In this document: positions 9,754 to 19,049 of the stretch, piece by piece | How positions within the stretch are numbered: position 1 is the first letter of the stretch | Layout of the letters: each line of letters starts with the position of its first letter | DNA from: an uncultured Bdellovibrionales bacterium | GTDB taxonomy: Bacteria > Bdellovibrionota > FAC87 > UBA2466 | Length of the DNA stretch: 64,000 bases | Direction: 5' to 3' | Assembly (NCBI GenBank): GCA_937903155.1 | Contig: CALCZU010000029.1 | Span: 1 to 64,000, forward strand | The notes under the pieces: model-generated | Seen by the model: only the letters and a program-made list of their open reading frames with translations | Database searches by the model: none | Told to the model about the DNA's origin: nothing | Position numbers and translations under genes: made by a program

Positions 9754-10452
9754 ATGATTCAAAATTTTGTTGTCGTTTTTTTGGTTTTTTTTCTGACATT
9801 GAATGCGTTTGCTGGTCCGTGCACTTGCGAACTTGAAGGGACGGAATGTGTCGTTCGGTATGAGGGAAAGTTTCAAGCCTCTACCCCGTCTGAGAATCGA
9901 AGCTGCGCCAGAGTTTGTGGATCTGAAGGCGTCTTAGCTCGCTACTGTTCACCGTTTCAAGCGCCTGCAAGCACCTCTCCGGTGACAATTCCTAATCTTC
10001 CAGAGGGTTACGAATCCGCATCTGCCACTAGGACGCTTTTTGATCTTCCTGAAGATACATATCTTGTCCTGAATAGGGACGTCTCTTTTAATGCAAAAGC
10101 GTATAAGAAGTGCCTCATGGGAGAGTGCCTTACCGACTTCCAAGGTCCTCGCACTTACAATAGCTTTGTAGAAATGAGCTTTAATAAAACACCTGTTTCT
10201 TCGAACAACGTGCGAATTCTTTCGAAAAACAAAATCTTTGTTCTGTCGAAAATCACATATAGCAATAGTTATCAATTACTGAGTGATGAGTTCCTGCTAA
10301 CTTTAACAAGCACGGATAAAAAGACTGAGATTGGGCTGCTGGTAAAAATTGGAGGCCAGGTGAAGGATGGTGGGTCACGTCAGAGTCATACACTTTCTAA
10401 TATTACCTCGTGGTTTGATGTCTACACTCCGCCTGCAAGCGTGATTAAATAG
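9754..10452 (+). CDS. Exported protein of unknown function
   Basis: 232 residues. AAGGAG lies about 6 nt before the ATG, and the first 20 residues form a signal peptide ending AFAG. The mature N terminus has paired cysteines (PCTCELEGTEC, then CARVCGSEG and YCS), probably disulfide-bonded; the rest looks beta-rich. No family recognised. Confidence 0.8.
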   Translation: MIQNFVVVFLVFFLTLNAFAGPCTCELEGTECVVRYEGKFQASTPSENRSCARVCGSEGVLARYCSPFQAPASTSPVTIPNLPEGYESASATRTLFDLPEDTYLVLNRDVSFNAKAYKKCLMGECLTDFQGPRTYNSFVEMSFNKTPVSSNNVRILSKNKIFVLSKITYSNSYQLLSDEFLLTLTSTDKKTEIGLLVKIGGQVKDGGSRQSHTLSNITSWFDVYTPPASVIK

Positions 10453-10658
10453 TTTCGGTTGTAGATACCTATCTACTTCCTCCGATGAGCTTTCCTACAA
10501 ACTTCCGACTGAAAATATCGAATTGAAGCACCCGCGACGTTTGAATTCAAAGTTGAGGGGAACCTGTTCGTCGCTTGCAGATGAGGCTGCCTAAAAAAGG
10601 GCACATTGGCCGGGAGTTTGCTAATACATCTCTCAAACGTGTATACGAGGAAAAAAAC

Positions 10659-11192
10659 ATGAATATCTATGAAATTTTGGAACAAGATCATCAAACAGTG
10701 TTGGGATTATTGGACAGTTTGGTCGCGACTGATGATTTGAAAGAGAGTGAAAAGCTGATAAATAAAATCGCCAGCGAATTAATTCCTCATTCTCGAGCAG
10801 AAGAAGCGGTACTTTACAACTCGATTCGAGACATCTCTACAGCTTCGGAAGTTGTAGCTCACTCTTACGGAGAACACATGAAGGCCGAAGCGCTTCTGCG
10901 CTCGCTACAAGTCACAGGTGCCATCAAGGTGAATTGGACAGAAGGTGGTAAAAAATTAAAAGAAGCTCTCTCGCATCACATCCAAGAAGAACAAACAAAA
11001 GTTTTTTCGGCGGCCAAAAAGCTTTTTACTGAGGAAGAAGCGGTCAGCATGGGAGAGGTTTTCAATAAATTAAAACCGATCATTGAGGAGCAATCCGTTC
11101 TCGGACAATCAATGGAGATGCTAAAAAATCTTATGCCATCTCGCCTGCGGGATAAATTTAGCGTCCTATCAACGGAGTCGAAGATATCCTGA
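10659..11192 (+). CDS. Hemerythrin HHE domain protein
   Basis: 177 residues, cytoplasmic (no leader). The start is the ATG at 10659, preceded by CGAGGAAAA; an in-frame upstream extension lacks a ribosome site. The pattern of iron ligands expected for a hemerythrin-type four-helix bundle is visible: His in EQDHQTVL (near the N terminus), His and Glu in IPHSRAEEAVLY, His in YGEHMKAEAL, and His/Glu in LSHHIQEEQTKVF. Proteins of this family bind a di-iron centre and take part in oxygen or NO sensing and iron storage or repair; which applies here cannot be told. The C-terminal 50 residues are an extra helical tail. Confidence 0.88.
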   Translation: MNIYEILEQDHQTVLGLLDSLVATDDLKESEKLINKIASELIPHSRAEEAVLYNSIRDISTASEVVAHSYGEHMKAEALLRSLQVTGAIKVNWTEGGKKLKEALSHHIQEEQTKVFSAAKKLFTEEEAVSMGEVFNKLKPIIEEQSVLGQSMEMLKNLMPSRLRDKFSVLSTESKIS

Positions 11193-11284
11193 ACGATGTG
11201 GGTGCCTAAAAGGCGAGCCGTAAAATGTATTAAAAGTGCAAGTTATCGATAGAAGCGGCACTGAAAGATATTCTCATCAAATCG

Positions 11285-13255
11285 TCAATTCGGATTTCGG
11301 GCACGCGCGCGATCTCTGACTTCTTGTTCTAAGCTCTGACCGTATAGGTAATCAAAGTTTTCTCTTGCAGAAGAGAGCTTAAGAACTTGCAGCTGCTGGA
11401 GGTTTCTCGCACGCACAAAATAACGTGCGGCTCTCCATCTAAAAAGATTTATGATAATTGAAAGATTTTCCGCACGATGAAGAAAGGGACTGTCTGCCAG
11501 TGCGCGCGCCCCTAAGTCTCCGATAGAATTACTATCTAAAATGACCTCTATCGGGCTCAAAGTTTTCGATTTTGCGAGGGCCATTGCACCTTCGTCTTCC
11601 ATCGCATTATATCCAAAAGCAAACACTTCAATATTTCCGAGATGGGGAGATGCCGCCAACGCTTCAGCGCCTCTCACACCCGTCCAGTTAAAACTTAGGT
11701 TGAGATCTTTAACGGTAGAAAGTATTGGAGAGGCTGCTAATGCAACCATTGCCTCGGGAGGCATTTGTACTCCAGATAGGCTTAATAATTCTAAATTTCG
11801 AAGATAGGAGGAGTTCGCAAGCGATCGAACACCTTCTCGAGAAAACGTATTCGTATTTAAATAAAGATGCGACAGTTTTGCGAGCGTCGGCGAATTTGAA
11901 AGCGCGTGAATTCCATCATCGTCTATTTTATTGCCGTTGAGACTGAGCCGTGTCAGTGCTTTTAACCTTTGCGACCCTGCAAGTGCAATTGCGCCTGAAG
12001 AAGAAATCTGATTGAGATTCAAATTCAAATCACTCAATTTAGGAAAATCCGCTTTCGCAAGGGCTATCGCCCCTACTTCACTGATGGAATTAGAAGCCAG
12101 GTCCAACTTTCTCAACTTATTCAAATGGGGAGTCTTCGAAAAAGCGACTATGCCGTCATCGTTTATCTGACTCGACGAAACGGTAAGCTCTGTCAGTTTT
12201 GCGAGATTAGGACCGCCAAGGGCTTCCATTCCGCGCACGCCGACATTCACATCATGAAGTTTAAGGCGAATCAGATTGGAAAGGTTTCTCGTTGAAGCGA
12301 TACGGCGTATCGCATCGGGTTCTAAATTGGTACAGCTTGAAATCTCTAAGGACGCAATACGATTGAAAATAGGATTTTCGTTGATGGCATTGAGGATCCG
12401 GTTATAGCCCCCATCGTTCAGCCATCCGAAACTCAAGGTGTCTAGGGTCTTAATCTTGCTAAATAAGTCGGCGCCGTTTTGCTCAAAGAATTCGGGAATC
12501 ACAGACACTTCGCTCAGGAAACCTCGACGAAATTTAAAATGATCTGCGCCTTGCGGGAATAAGCTCGCGGGAATCCCACTCTGTCCCAGTTCCTCTTCGA
12601 GCCATTTTTTTCCGTGACGTTGACTCAAAACCTTTTCACGCGCTTCTAGTTTTTTTTGATCTCTGGGAAAGGTTTCACGAGACAATGCAATTTGAATTCG
12701 GATAAATTCGGCGCGGTCGTACTCTCCCATCTCTTCGATATAATCCGCATAAAGCAACCGAATGCCATCTTCCTTGGGGTTAGAACCAATCTCATTCAAA
12801 AAAGCATCGTACCCACTCATTCCGCAGACATTGTTTGCAATCAAAACCCGCCTTTGTGCTTCGGTAAAAAGGAGGCTGCCGTCTTCGCGGGCTCCGTGCA
12901 AGATTCTTATTTTTTCGCGAAGCGCCTTCATCATCTTCAGTCTTTGAGTGCGATCAAAAGGCATGGGAATCGCATGCGTTTTTAAAATCGCCTCTTTTTG
13001 ATCGGCATCGAAAGACGTGGGTCCAAAAAATTCTTCGAAAAGGTGGTGCGCCCTTTGAAGACGGGCCTCGGGTGTTTCCCCGTTCGGAGAGAGGCCGAGA
13101 GACGGATAACGACTTCGGTAATTCCGTGGAGGCATCACTAACCTGCGAACAATGGGATTTGCAGGTGGCAAAGAAAAATGCTTTAGCCCCTCTCTACAAT
13201 CCATCGCCGGCATCACTGTCAGTGCACCGACTACCACATGTCCTAGCCAATTCAT
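11285..13255 (-). CDS. Leucine-rich repeat protein with TIGR02996 domain
   Basis: 656 residues. After a short hydrophobic N terminus (WLGHVVVGALTVMPA, possible signal peptide) and a linker, residues about 155-200 match the repeat-companion domain TIGR02996 (pattern NEIGSNPKEDGIRLLYADYI, then EYDRAEFIRIQIAL), a module best known from Planctomycetes and Myxococcota next to repeat arrays. It is followed by about a dozen ribonuclease-inhibitor-type leucine-rich repeats of roughly 24-25 residues (pattern L..L.L..N.I...G...LA) from about 290 to 620. Such arrays bind proteins; the partner is unknown. The gene is convergent with the hemerythrin gene and divergent from an LRR fragment 70 nt away. Confidence 0.85.
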   Translation of the reverse strand: MNWLGHVVVGALTVMPAMDCREGLKHFSLPPANPIVRRLVMPPRNYRSRYPSLGLSPNGETPEARLQRAHHLFEEFFGPTSFDADQKEAILKTHAIPMPFDRTQRLKMMKALREKIRILHGAREDGSLLFTEAQRRVLIANNVCGMSGYDAFLNEIGSNPKEDGIRLLYADYIEEMGEYDRAEFIRIQIALSRETFPRDQKKLEAREKVLSQRHGKKWLEEELGQSGIPASLFPQGADHFKFRRGFLSEVSVIPEFFEQNGADLFSKIKTLDTLSFGWLNDGGYNRILNAINENPIFNRIASLEISSCTNLEPDAIRRIASTRNLSNLIRLKLHDVNVGVRGMEALGGPNLAKLTELTVSSSQINDDGIVAFSKTPHLNKLRKLDLASNSISEVGAIALAKADFPKLSDLNLNLNQISSSGAIALAGSQRLKALTRLSLNGNKIDDDGIHALSNSPTLAKLSHLYLNTNTFSREGVRSLANSSYLRNLELLSLSGVQMPPEAMVALAASPILSTVKDLNLSFNWTGVRGAEALAASPHLGNIEVFAFGYNAMEDEGAMALAKSKTLSPIEVILDSNSIGDLGARALADSPFLHRAENLSIIINLFRWRAARYFVRARNLQQLQVLKLSSARENFDYLYGQSLEQEVRDRARARNPN

Positions 13256-13326
13256 TTCTTACCCGTTCTCCTCTGCCCGTGACGCATGATAAATAACAGC
13301 GCTATGCGGCGTGTCAATTTCTTATT

Positions 13327-13686
13327 TTGATTCAGCATTTAAGTGCGTGGAAACTCCCTAAGCTCACCTCCCTCCGTTTAGGAGGGAATTGGCCCGACGG
13401 TAACGCGATGACTTCGCTCACGCGGTGGTCCCTTCCTCACCTGACATCTCTTGATTTAGGAGACAACTTCCTCGATGCGGCGGCCATTGAGCCACTCACT
13501 CAATGGAAGCTCAGCAAGCTCCGTGTGCTTATCTTAAGAAACTCAGGACTCAATCCACAGGCGATTGGCCACTTACGTCAATGGTCTCTCCCCGCGCTTG
13601 TTTCTCTCGATCTCGAGCACAACGACATCGACGTAGATGCCGTGGAATCCATTCTTCAAAGCATGCGACGTCCCGCCATTCCTTAA
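13327..13686 (+). pseudogene. Fragment of a leucine-rich repeat gene
   Basis: About 119 codons encode four near-perfect leucine-rich repeats of a different type from the neighbour: each has W-x-L-x-x-L-x-x-L and a Trp (KLPKLTSLRLGGNWPDG, SLPHLTSLDLGDNFLDA, KLSKLRVLILRNSGLNP, SLPALVSLDLEHNDID). The frame opens with TTG and no ribosome site, and no N-terminal domain or leader precedes it, so it is most simply the 3' end of a lost LRR gene. A short functional protein cannot be excluded. A stop codon at 13684-13686 ends it just before the convergent gene. Confidence 0.5.
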
Positions 13687-13702
13687 ACGAGCAGGGGCCC
13701 AC

Positions 13703-15004
13703 CTACTCCAAAATAATCGCATAGGGTTTAGAACGATAAAATACTTCTACGACATCTAAACCTTCAAAGACGTATTGGATGTATGTTTGGTCTCGATAAG
13801 ATGTTCTTTGCTTGTTCGTACGACGGGCACTTATAGTCTCCGGCTCACGTAATAAAGACACAAATCGGTCGCCGAAGAGTGCCGAGGCTAATTCTTCGTA
13901 TTCTTTTTCCTTTGCCGGCAAATCTTTCTGAAAAGAAAGGAGAGCCTTTTGATAAGCTTCTAAGCCGGAGACTTTATCGAATAGCAAGGCTCCCTGGTCG
14001 TGGTACTCCCGATAGGAAGAACCTTCACCCTCAATTGGAGTTAAACCGAAACTGTCAGAGACATACTTAATTTTTTTATCGGTTTCGAGATAAAATTTCA
14101 CTGAAGGAGAGGAGTGATACGAAACCGCTAGGGGAATCTGTTCAGAAGAGTCGCCTCCGTTGAATCTTAACCAATTGTAAAAACTAATCGTCGATTTTTC
14201 AGGAAGCGAAGGGACTAGTGAGGTCTTTAAAATCTTGGCCTTTTTGGAGATCTGTTCTTGCAATTTTTTAATCGCTTGCTCTTGGATCACTTTCCCTGTG
14301 GCATTGTATTCTTCCAAGAAAAGCTTGAGTGCTTTTCTATCATCTTGTCCCTCATCCTTCGTACGCATCACGAGAGGACCGTTGAAAACGGGTAAGTGAG
14401 CGGTAATGATTTTATTTTCGAGAGATTCTTCCTTTGACCATCTTTCCAAATTCTCTCGGGTAGCAGAAAGCAAAGATGAAAGTTTCGTATGTGTGTCGTC
14501 TTCTTTGGACGCAAGAAGGTACTCGTGGAAGCAAAAACTTAAAAAAGATTTCTGAATGAGATGCTTGGCTGCGTTTTCCTCGGTAATTTCCTTCGTGAGT
14601 TTGACGTCTCCGACAATCGTGATTGTCGTCGTTTTCCCTTGATCAAACTGTTCGAGAGCCGATTTAAATCGATCGTGATGAAGAAGAATTGTTTTACCCA
14701 CAGGACTCGAGGCATCGTCCACGGTCATTCCTACGAGAAGTTCTTTTGCGATTTCACCAAACTCTGCAGGAAATTTCTCAACAATTTTGATGGGAACTTC
14801 AGGAACTGTTTTCTTAAAGTTTTCAAAATCTTTTAGGCGAGCCGCTAAACGCACTTGTTCGTTTTCTAAGTGACTGACCAAAAAGGCACCAATTCGTCGA
14901 AACCGGTCTTTTAAGTCGCTTCCGCCTTTTGATTCTTTGCCGGCAAAGCCTGCCGTCGAGATTAAGAAAAAGGTCAAAGTAAGGTGAATGAGTTTAGTTT
15001 TCAT
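13703..15004 (-). CDS. Exported protein of unknown function paired with a TIGR02147 regulator
   Basis: 433 residues beginning with a signal peptide (KTKLIHLTLTFFLISTAGFAG). The mature part is charged, lysine- and glutamate-rich and probably mostly helical; I recognise no domain. Its start lies 11 nt inside the end of the upstream regulator gene (14994-15779), so the two are translated together. In Bdellovibrio-type genomes TIGR02147 genes are typically found next to exported-protein genes, which fits here; the function itself is not known. Confidence 0.8.
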   Translation of the reverse strand: MKTKLIHLTLTFFLISTAGFAGKESKGGSDLKDRFRRIGAFLVSHLENEQVRLAARLKDFENFKKTVPEVPIKIVEKFPAEFGEIAKELLVGMTVDDASSPVGKTILLHHDRFKSALEQFDQGKTTTITIVGDVKLTKEITEENAAKHLIQKSFLSFCFHEYLLASKEDDTHTKLSSLLSATRENLERWSKEESLENKIITAHLPVFNGPLVMRTKDEGQDDRKALKLFLEEYNATGKVIQEQAIKKLQEQISKKAKILKTSLVPSLPEKSTISFYNWLRFNGGDSSEQIPLAVSYHSSPSVKFYLETDKKIKYVSDSFGLTPIEGEGSSYREYHDQGALLFDKVSGLEAYQKALLSFQKDLPAKEKEYEELASALFGDRFVSLLREPETISARRTNKQRTSYRDQTYIQYVFEGLDVVEVFYRSKPYAIILE

Positions 15005-15779
15005 AGGCTTGGATCTCCTGTCTAGAAATTTGAGTTAAAGGAAAAAAAGAAATGAGCAGGTTATAGACTCGCTCGCGTTCACTGTCTCTTTCGAGGAAGG
15101 CTGTTAAATCCCTTCGAAAGGTATCGATCCGTGATTTTACTTCGCGAAGTCGCTTCGGATGGATAGCGACCGTCATTGCAGATTGGTCCCGCATCGAAAA
15201 TGGAAGGGTATTCACTGCTTCAATCGCTTTTTCAAGTAGTTGAGTCTGCAACTTGCGATGAGCGACCGATTTTTCAGGCGGTTCGGAGGTCGTGCTATCT
15301 CCCGCGATATCTTCAAAACTACCGTCCGAATGAATGACAAGCATTTTAAGACGCACCAAACGCTCAATCGCTGACTGCGCGAGATTTGGAGTGATACCGA
15401 GTTCTTTACCTATCCACTTTGCGTTGGGGTTAAACGTTTTAGTTCGAGTGAGTTCAAGAATTGCAAAATGGTACCAATCACTCACGACGCTAAAAGAGTC
15501 CAAAGAAAGCCGATTGTAAGCAATCGGAGCATCGGATTCAAAGCGGAGTTTCTCCTTGGGTCCCAGTCCTATTCTGTGAGAGATTTTTTCGAACATGGGG
15601 CGCGTAATAATCCGCTTACCCGTTAAAATTTTTGAAAGGGTCGAAGAATCGAGATTAAGTCTTCCGGCGTAAGCCCTCAGCGAATACTTCGAATTGCGAC
15701 GGCACGAAGCTTCGTACTCTTCCAATAGATAGAGTCTGAACTCATCGCTCAAACGTAAGTGAGTCTCTCGTCGCGCCAT
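14994..15779 (-). CDS. TIGR02147-family DNA-binding regulator
   Basis: 261 residues from the ATG at 15779 (ARRETHLRLSDEFRLYLLEE). Residues about 15-65 resemble a helix-turn-helix with YSLRAYAGRLNLDSSTLSKI and LTGKR, typical of the TIGR02147 family. The middle (DWYHFAILELTRTKTF, then PNAKWIGKELGI) is a winged-helix-like segment and the C-terminal part (MTVAIHPKRLREVKSRID) matches the family's conserved end. This family is characteristic of Bdellovibrio, Fibrobacter and relatives. A possible promoter, TTGCGA with TTAAGA 16 nt later, ends about 8 nt before the ATG, and no Shine-Dalgarno site is seen. The following exported-protein gene overlaps it and is the likely target or partner. Confidence 0.85.
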   Translation of the reverse strand: MARRETHLRLSDEFRLYLLEEYEASCRRNSKYSLRAYAGRLNLDSSTLSKILTGKRIITRPMFEKISHRIGLGPKEKLRFESDAPIAYNRLSLDSFSVVSDWYHFAILELTRTKTFNPNAKWIGKELGITPNLAQSAIERLVRLKMLVIHSDGSFEDIAGDSTTSEPPEKSVAHRKLQTQLLEKAIEAVNTLPFSMRDQSAMTVAIHPKRLREVKSRIDTFRRDLTAFLERDSERERVYNLLISFFPLTQISRQEIQAYEN

Positions 15780-15832
15780 GGCCGAGGTCTTAACAAAGTA
15801 ACAAAATGTTCGCAATGGTTTTCGACGCAATG

Positions 15833-15852
15833 TGCGGCTCGAGGGAGCCGCA
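15833..15852 (-). terminator. GC-rich hairpin (TGCGGCTC/GAGCCGCA)
   Basis: Perfect 8-bp arms around a GAGG loop. It follows the decayed minus-strand locus by about 37 nt and precedes the TIGR02147 gene. It has no T-tract, so terminator is a guess. Its stem sequence is shared with the hairpin at 16219-16248. Confidence 0.45.
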
Positions 15853-15888
15853 ACTCATTGGTGGCAATTTTCAAAGTTCCATAGACGC

Positions 15889-16210
15889 TTACTTTTTTCG
15901 CTCGGCTTTAATAGCGTCGATCACATTTTGGATTTCGGGAAAGCTTCCATCCAGCGCACTCTTCGCCTTATAGGCTTCTCGAACACTCAACACTTGAGAT
16001 GGGGTGAGGGTCTGAGTCTTGTCGAGTTCGATGATTTGCGAAGTGAGCCGATCCAGTGATTTTGCTTCTGGTTCAAAGGCCGAAACTGAATGAGTGCTCA
16101 AAAGTGATGAATGATATCCCCCCACACCTTCTCGCTAACTCCTCGATATGCTTTGCTTAAGGACTTTCCCGCAGAAGACGAGGATGAATTGTCAAAAATG
16201 TAGTCAGAAT
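15889..16210 (-). pseudogene. Remnant of a small gene, 5'-truncated and probably frameshifted
   Basis: Two partial frames join into one plausible protein. The upstream frame reads DYIFDNSSSSSAGKSLSKAY and ends GDIIHHF-stop; the downstream frame continues as STHSVSAFEPEAKSLDRL and ends NVIDAIKAERKK-stop at 15889. A single added T in a run of four (plus strand 16100-16103) would fuse them. No start codon or ribosome site fits the upstream part, and a stop precedes it. Together with the flanking hairpins this suggests a decayed gene. Two very short genes, or a GTG-started 78-residue gene at 16125, remain possible. Confidence 0.3.
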
Positions 16211-16218
16211 TTTATTGA

Positions 16219-16248
16219 GCACCTGCGGCTCGCTCGAGCCGCAGGTGC
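16219..16248 (-). terminator. Strong hairpin downstream of the CtpA-like protease
   Basis: Perfect 14-bp arms (GCACCTGCGGCTCG and its complement) with a CT loop, 38 nt after the protease stop on the minus strand. A short TTT follows on the plus side only. Likely a transcription barrier. Confidence 0.55.
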
Positions 16249-16286
16249 TTTGTCCCGAATCGGTCGGATATTGGAATCAAAGAACT

Positions 16287-18041
16287 TTAAAAAATCTCTT
16301 TTAAATTTTTAAAGATATTTTTTTCGATCGTTGAGCCACGAGGAGGCAAAGGAAGATCATAACTCATTTCCATGGGTGCTTCTTCTTGAACCTCGTTCGG
16401 ATTATTCGCTAAGCAAGTCGCTGCATCGACGGCAGAGAGGAGCTGGTAATCAGGAGGAATCGCGTTGCTGAGATTTTTTTCATAGGTCTTAGCGGCGCGT
16501 CCTGAATCTCCCATACATTTTGTCAAAGCAGCAACGGCGTTAGGACGCGGTTGTTTCCAGGGTTTTCCTAAGGCGGGAAGTGCTTGGTATTCATCTTCTT
16601 CGCGATAGGCCACCTGATCATCTTTAGTCGGATTTGGGACTACAGGCACCGCAATATCGGGAATGACTCCTTCAATCTGATTCGTTCTGCCACTTGGTAA
16701 ATGAAAGCGCGCGATTGTTTTTAGAATCGTAAACTTTCCCTTTCGGACGACGGTTTGCACTGTTCCTTTGCCGAAAGAACGGTCGCCCATAATGTAACTG
16801 CGTTTGTAGTCTTGTAACGCTCCGGAGACTAACTCGGAAGCGCTTGCCGAATTTGAATTGATTAAAGTGACCATCGGCAACTTTGTCAGGGCGTCTTTTT
16901 TCGTTTTGAGATCTTCATCCGGCAATCGAACGAGCGATTTTATCAACACGACCGTCTTAAGCTTTTCCAAAAAAAGATTTCCGATACAAACGGCTTGATC
17001 GAGAAGTCCTCCGCCATTTCCTCTCAAATCAAAAATGATTGCCTTAGCGCCCTTCTTTTCAACTTCGCTAATTTTTTTCCCGAGATCTTCACAACCAGTA
17101 GGTTTCATGAAACTGCGAAATTTAACGTACCCAAGCGTCGGATTCGATTCGGCAACGATTTCGCCCACAGAATTTTCGACGCGGATCTCGGCGCGCACGA
17201 TAGAAAACTCTTTGCGCACCCCTTGACGAATGACGGTGATCTTGACCGTTGTTCCTTTTTCGCCGCGGATTTGATCCACAAGGTCGCCAAGTTCGATATC
17301 TTCTGCTTTCTTTCCGTCGACCGCGGTAATAATATCGCCCGCTTTGATTCCGGCTGTGATGGCAGGCCCCCCTTCAATCGGAGAAGCCACCACAAAAATT
17401 TTCTTCCCCTCTTTTGAAACCGCTTTTAAGTTCGCTCCGATTCCAACAAAGTTGTCTTCCTTGCTATCTTCTTCGAGAAGTGCTGTGGGAGTGACTCGCG
17501 TGTGGGGATCGTTCGACATTGCAAGAATGGAATTCACTCCTGCTGCAGTCACTGCCGACTCGTTATCCGTGAAGAACTTTTGCTGTGTGACCCACTTAAT
17601 GATGTCTTCGTACGGGACTCTAACGGCCTTTTTGTCGGCATAGAGATCCGACCAGCCTTTAAGGCTCAGTGCGCGTTCTTTTTTATTGAATTCGTAAATT
17701 TCGGACAGAGAGTCGGAAGCCAGTTTCTTAATACCGACCAAAGAGAGCGGGCCAAAGGTGAGTTCCGTTTTTCCAAATCCTTTTTCAGTCGTTACCCGCT
17801 CAGAAGGCACTAGGGTGATTCCCAGTTTTGACTGAGACAGCATGGCATTCATCGCGTAGTTACACTGGAGAAAATCTTTTTCGCTGTCGTAACACGCTTT
17901 TTCATTGAGAGCCGGTTCTAGCTGGTCGCTAAACTTCCAACCCACTTCTTTCCAGTATTCCTCCATCGTTTTTCGGCTATCCGCTTTTGCGACCGAGATG
18001 AAAGCCAACGATACGACACATGAAAAAACGAATTTTTTCAT
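16287..18041 (-). CDS. S41 family C-terminal processing peptidase (CtpA/Prc-like)
   Basis: 584 residues with a signal peptide (FVFSCVVSLAFISVAKA), so periplasmic. A PDZ domain occupies roughly 195-285 (GIGANLKAV, GIKAGDIITAVDG, DLVDQIRGEKGT). The S41 protease core follows, with GYVKFRSF, FDLRGNGGGLLDQAV, and the Ser/Lys pair: Ser at about 400 in SASASELVSGALQDY and Lys at about 425 in DRSFGKGTVQT, spaced by 25 as in Prc. It cleaves proteins near their C termini, for example lipoproteins, cell-wall enzymes or misfolded envelope proteins. GGGGAG precedes the ATG. The last 120 residues after the core are proline-rich and extra. Confidence 0.93.
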   Translation of the reverse strand: MKKFVFSCVVSLAFISVAKADSRKTMEEYWKEVGWKFSDQLEPALNEKACYDSEKDFLQCNYAMNAMLSQSKLGITLVPSERVTTEKGFGKTELTFGPLSLVGIKKLASDSLSEIYEFNKKERALSLKGWSDLYADKKAVRVPYEDIIKWVTQQKFFTDNESAVTAAGVNSILAMSNDPHTRVTPTALLEEDSKEDNFVGIGANLKAVSKEGKKIFVVASPIEGGPAITAGIKAGDIITAVDGKKAEDIELGDLVDQIRGEKGTTVKITVIRQGVRKEFSIVRAEIRVENSVGEIVAESNPTLGYVKFRSFMKPTGCEDLGKKISEVEKKGAKAIIFDLRGNGGGLLDQAVCIGNLFLEKLKTVVLIKSLVRLPDEDLKTKKDALTKLPMVTLINSNSASASELVSGALQDYKRSYIMGDRSFGKGTVQTVVRKGKFTILKTIARFHLPSGRTNQIEGVIPDIAVPVVPNPTKDDQVAYREEDEYQALPALGKPWKQPRPNAVAALTKCMGDSGRAAKTYEKNLSNAIPPDYQLLSAVDAATCLANNPNEVQEEAPMEMSYDLPLPPRGSTIEKNIFKNLKEIF

Positions 18042-18176
18042 TCAACTCCCCTTCATTTACAGGCACATTTTTATGCCATGAACTCTTTTTTGAACCGTAA
18101 AGAAGGGGTCAACGCATTGCAAAACATATCGTTGATACGTCTTAACAAATGTCCGCTCAGTTGTTGAAAATCTTTA

Positions 18177-18914
18177 TTAAAACCAATTAAAGTCGGACTC
18201 TATTCCTAAAACAGCATAATGAATCCACGCGAACGTATAGACGCGATCATTATCGGCGCCGCCCTCCAACGTGCGGTAACCGCCGTAGATCCTCCATTTT
18301 TCATTAAGGTTGTAGACTGCTTTTAAAAGAACATCCTCTGCCCTTCCCTGAGGTGCGGCCAATGCATCGGCAATCATTGAAAGAGTCAGTTTATCATCAA
18401 TTTGCCAGTCCAACTCAAAATGAAGCAAAGGAACAAAACCTAAGTTGGGACTTTCTTTTACTGTAATCCCATCCGAGATTCGGATCTGCGCATCCCTCAC
18501 TTTAGCGGTAACTCCCAATGTGTAACGAAAACGACTTTCGGGATTGAAGGTATACAGATAGCTCAAACGATAGGAGTTAAACTTGTAGTTTGCGTTTAAA
18601 ATCTGATTGCCAGAAAAGGTATGATCCAAAAATTTAAAATTTGAAACAGCATAAAACGAGGTTGTGGAAGAGTAAGGCGCGAACAAAAGTTTAAAGGCGT
18701 GGTGAGGAGTCGCTTGCCAGCGCCCTTCGAGTCTCACACTGTAGTTCGGCCCCTTCTCTGTTTGCGCGAGATCCACCCGAGTTCCGTCAGAGCCGGAAAT
18801 ATTAAACTCGTTTTTACCCTGCCACGCCGGCCCTTGCTCGAGGGTTATGTTCACGATGGCAAAAGAGAAAGAAGAAAAACAAACCCATATCATCAGGAGA
18901 GAGAGACGTTGCAT
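18177..18914 (-). CDS. Outer-membrane beta-barrel protein
   Basis: 245 residues: signal peptide (LSLLMIWVCFSSFSFA), then alternating amphipathic strands with many aromatic girdle residues (for example SYRLSYLYTFNPESRFRY, KWRIYGGYRTLEG) and a C-terminal aromatic residue (SDFNWF), the usual signal for outer-membrane insertion. Likely an 8- to 10-strand barrel; substrate or partner unknown. A GGAGG sequence lies about 13 nt upstream, rather far for a ribosome site. Confidence 0.8.
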   Translation of the reverse strand: MQRLSLLMIWVCFSSFSFAIVNITLEQGPAWQGKNEFNISGSDGTRVDLAQTEKGPNYSVRLEGRWQATPHHAFKLLFAPYSSTTSFYAVSNFKFLDHTFSGNQILNANYKFNSYRLSYLYTFNPESRFRYTLGVTAKVRDAQIRISDGITVKESPNLGFVPLLHFELDWQIDDKLTLSMIADALAAPQGRAEDVLLKAVYNLNEKWRIYGGYRTLEGGADNDRVYTFAWIHYAVLGIESDFNWF

Positions 18915-19014
18915 GGGATAAAACTAACCTCCTCTGAAGACAAAGTGAATCAGTTTAATGTTTTTCTGTACCCTTTTTCGAGACTTAACGCGTCGTTTTT
19001 TTAACTGTTTGATA

Positions 19015-19049
19015 TTGAGTTCCCGGGAGAATCGGCCGATAAGCATCAC
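19015..19049 (+). promoter_or_regulatory. Sigma70-type promoter with start codon at the predicted TSS
   Basis: TTGAGT (19015-19020), a 17-nt spacer, GATAAG (19038-19043), then exactly 6 nt before the ATG at 19050, so the transcript would begin at or next to the start codon (leaderless). The nearest GGGAG is 21 nt upstream of the ATG, inside the spacer. Confidence 0.5.
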
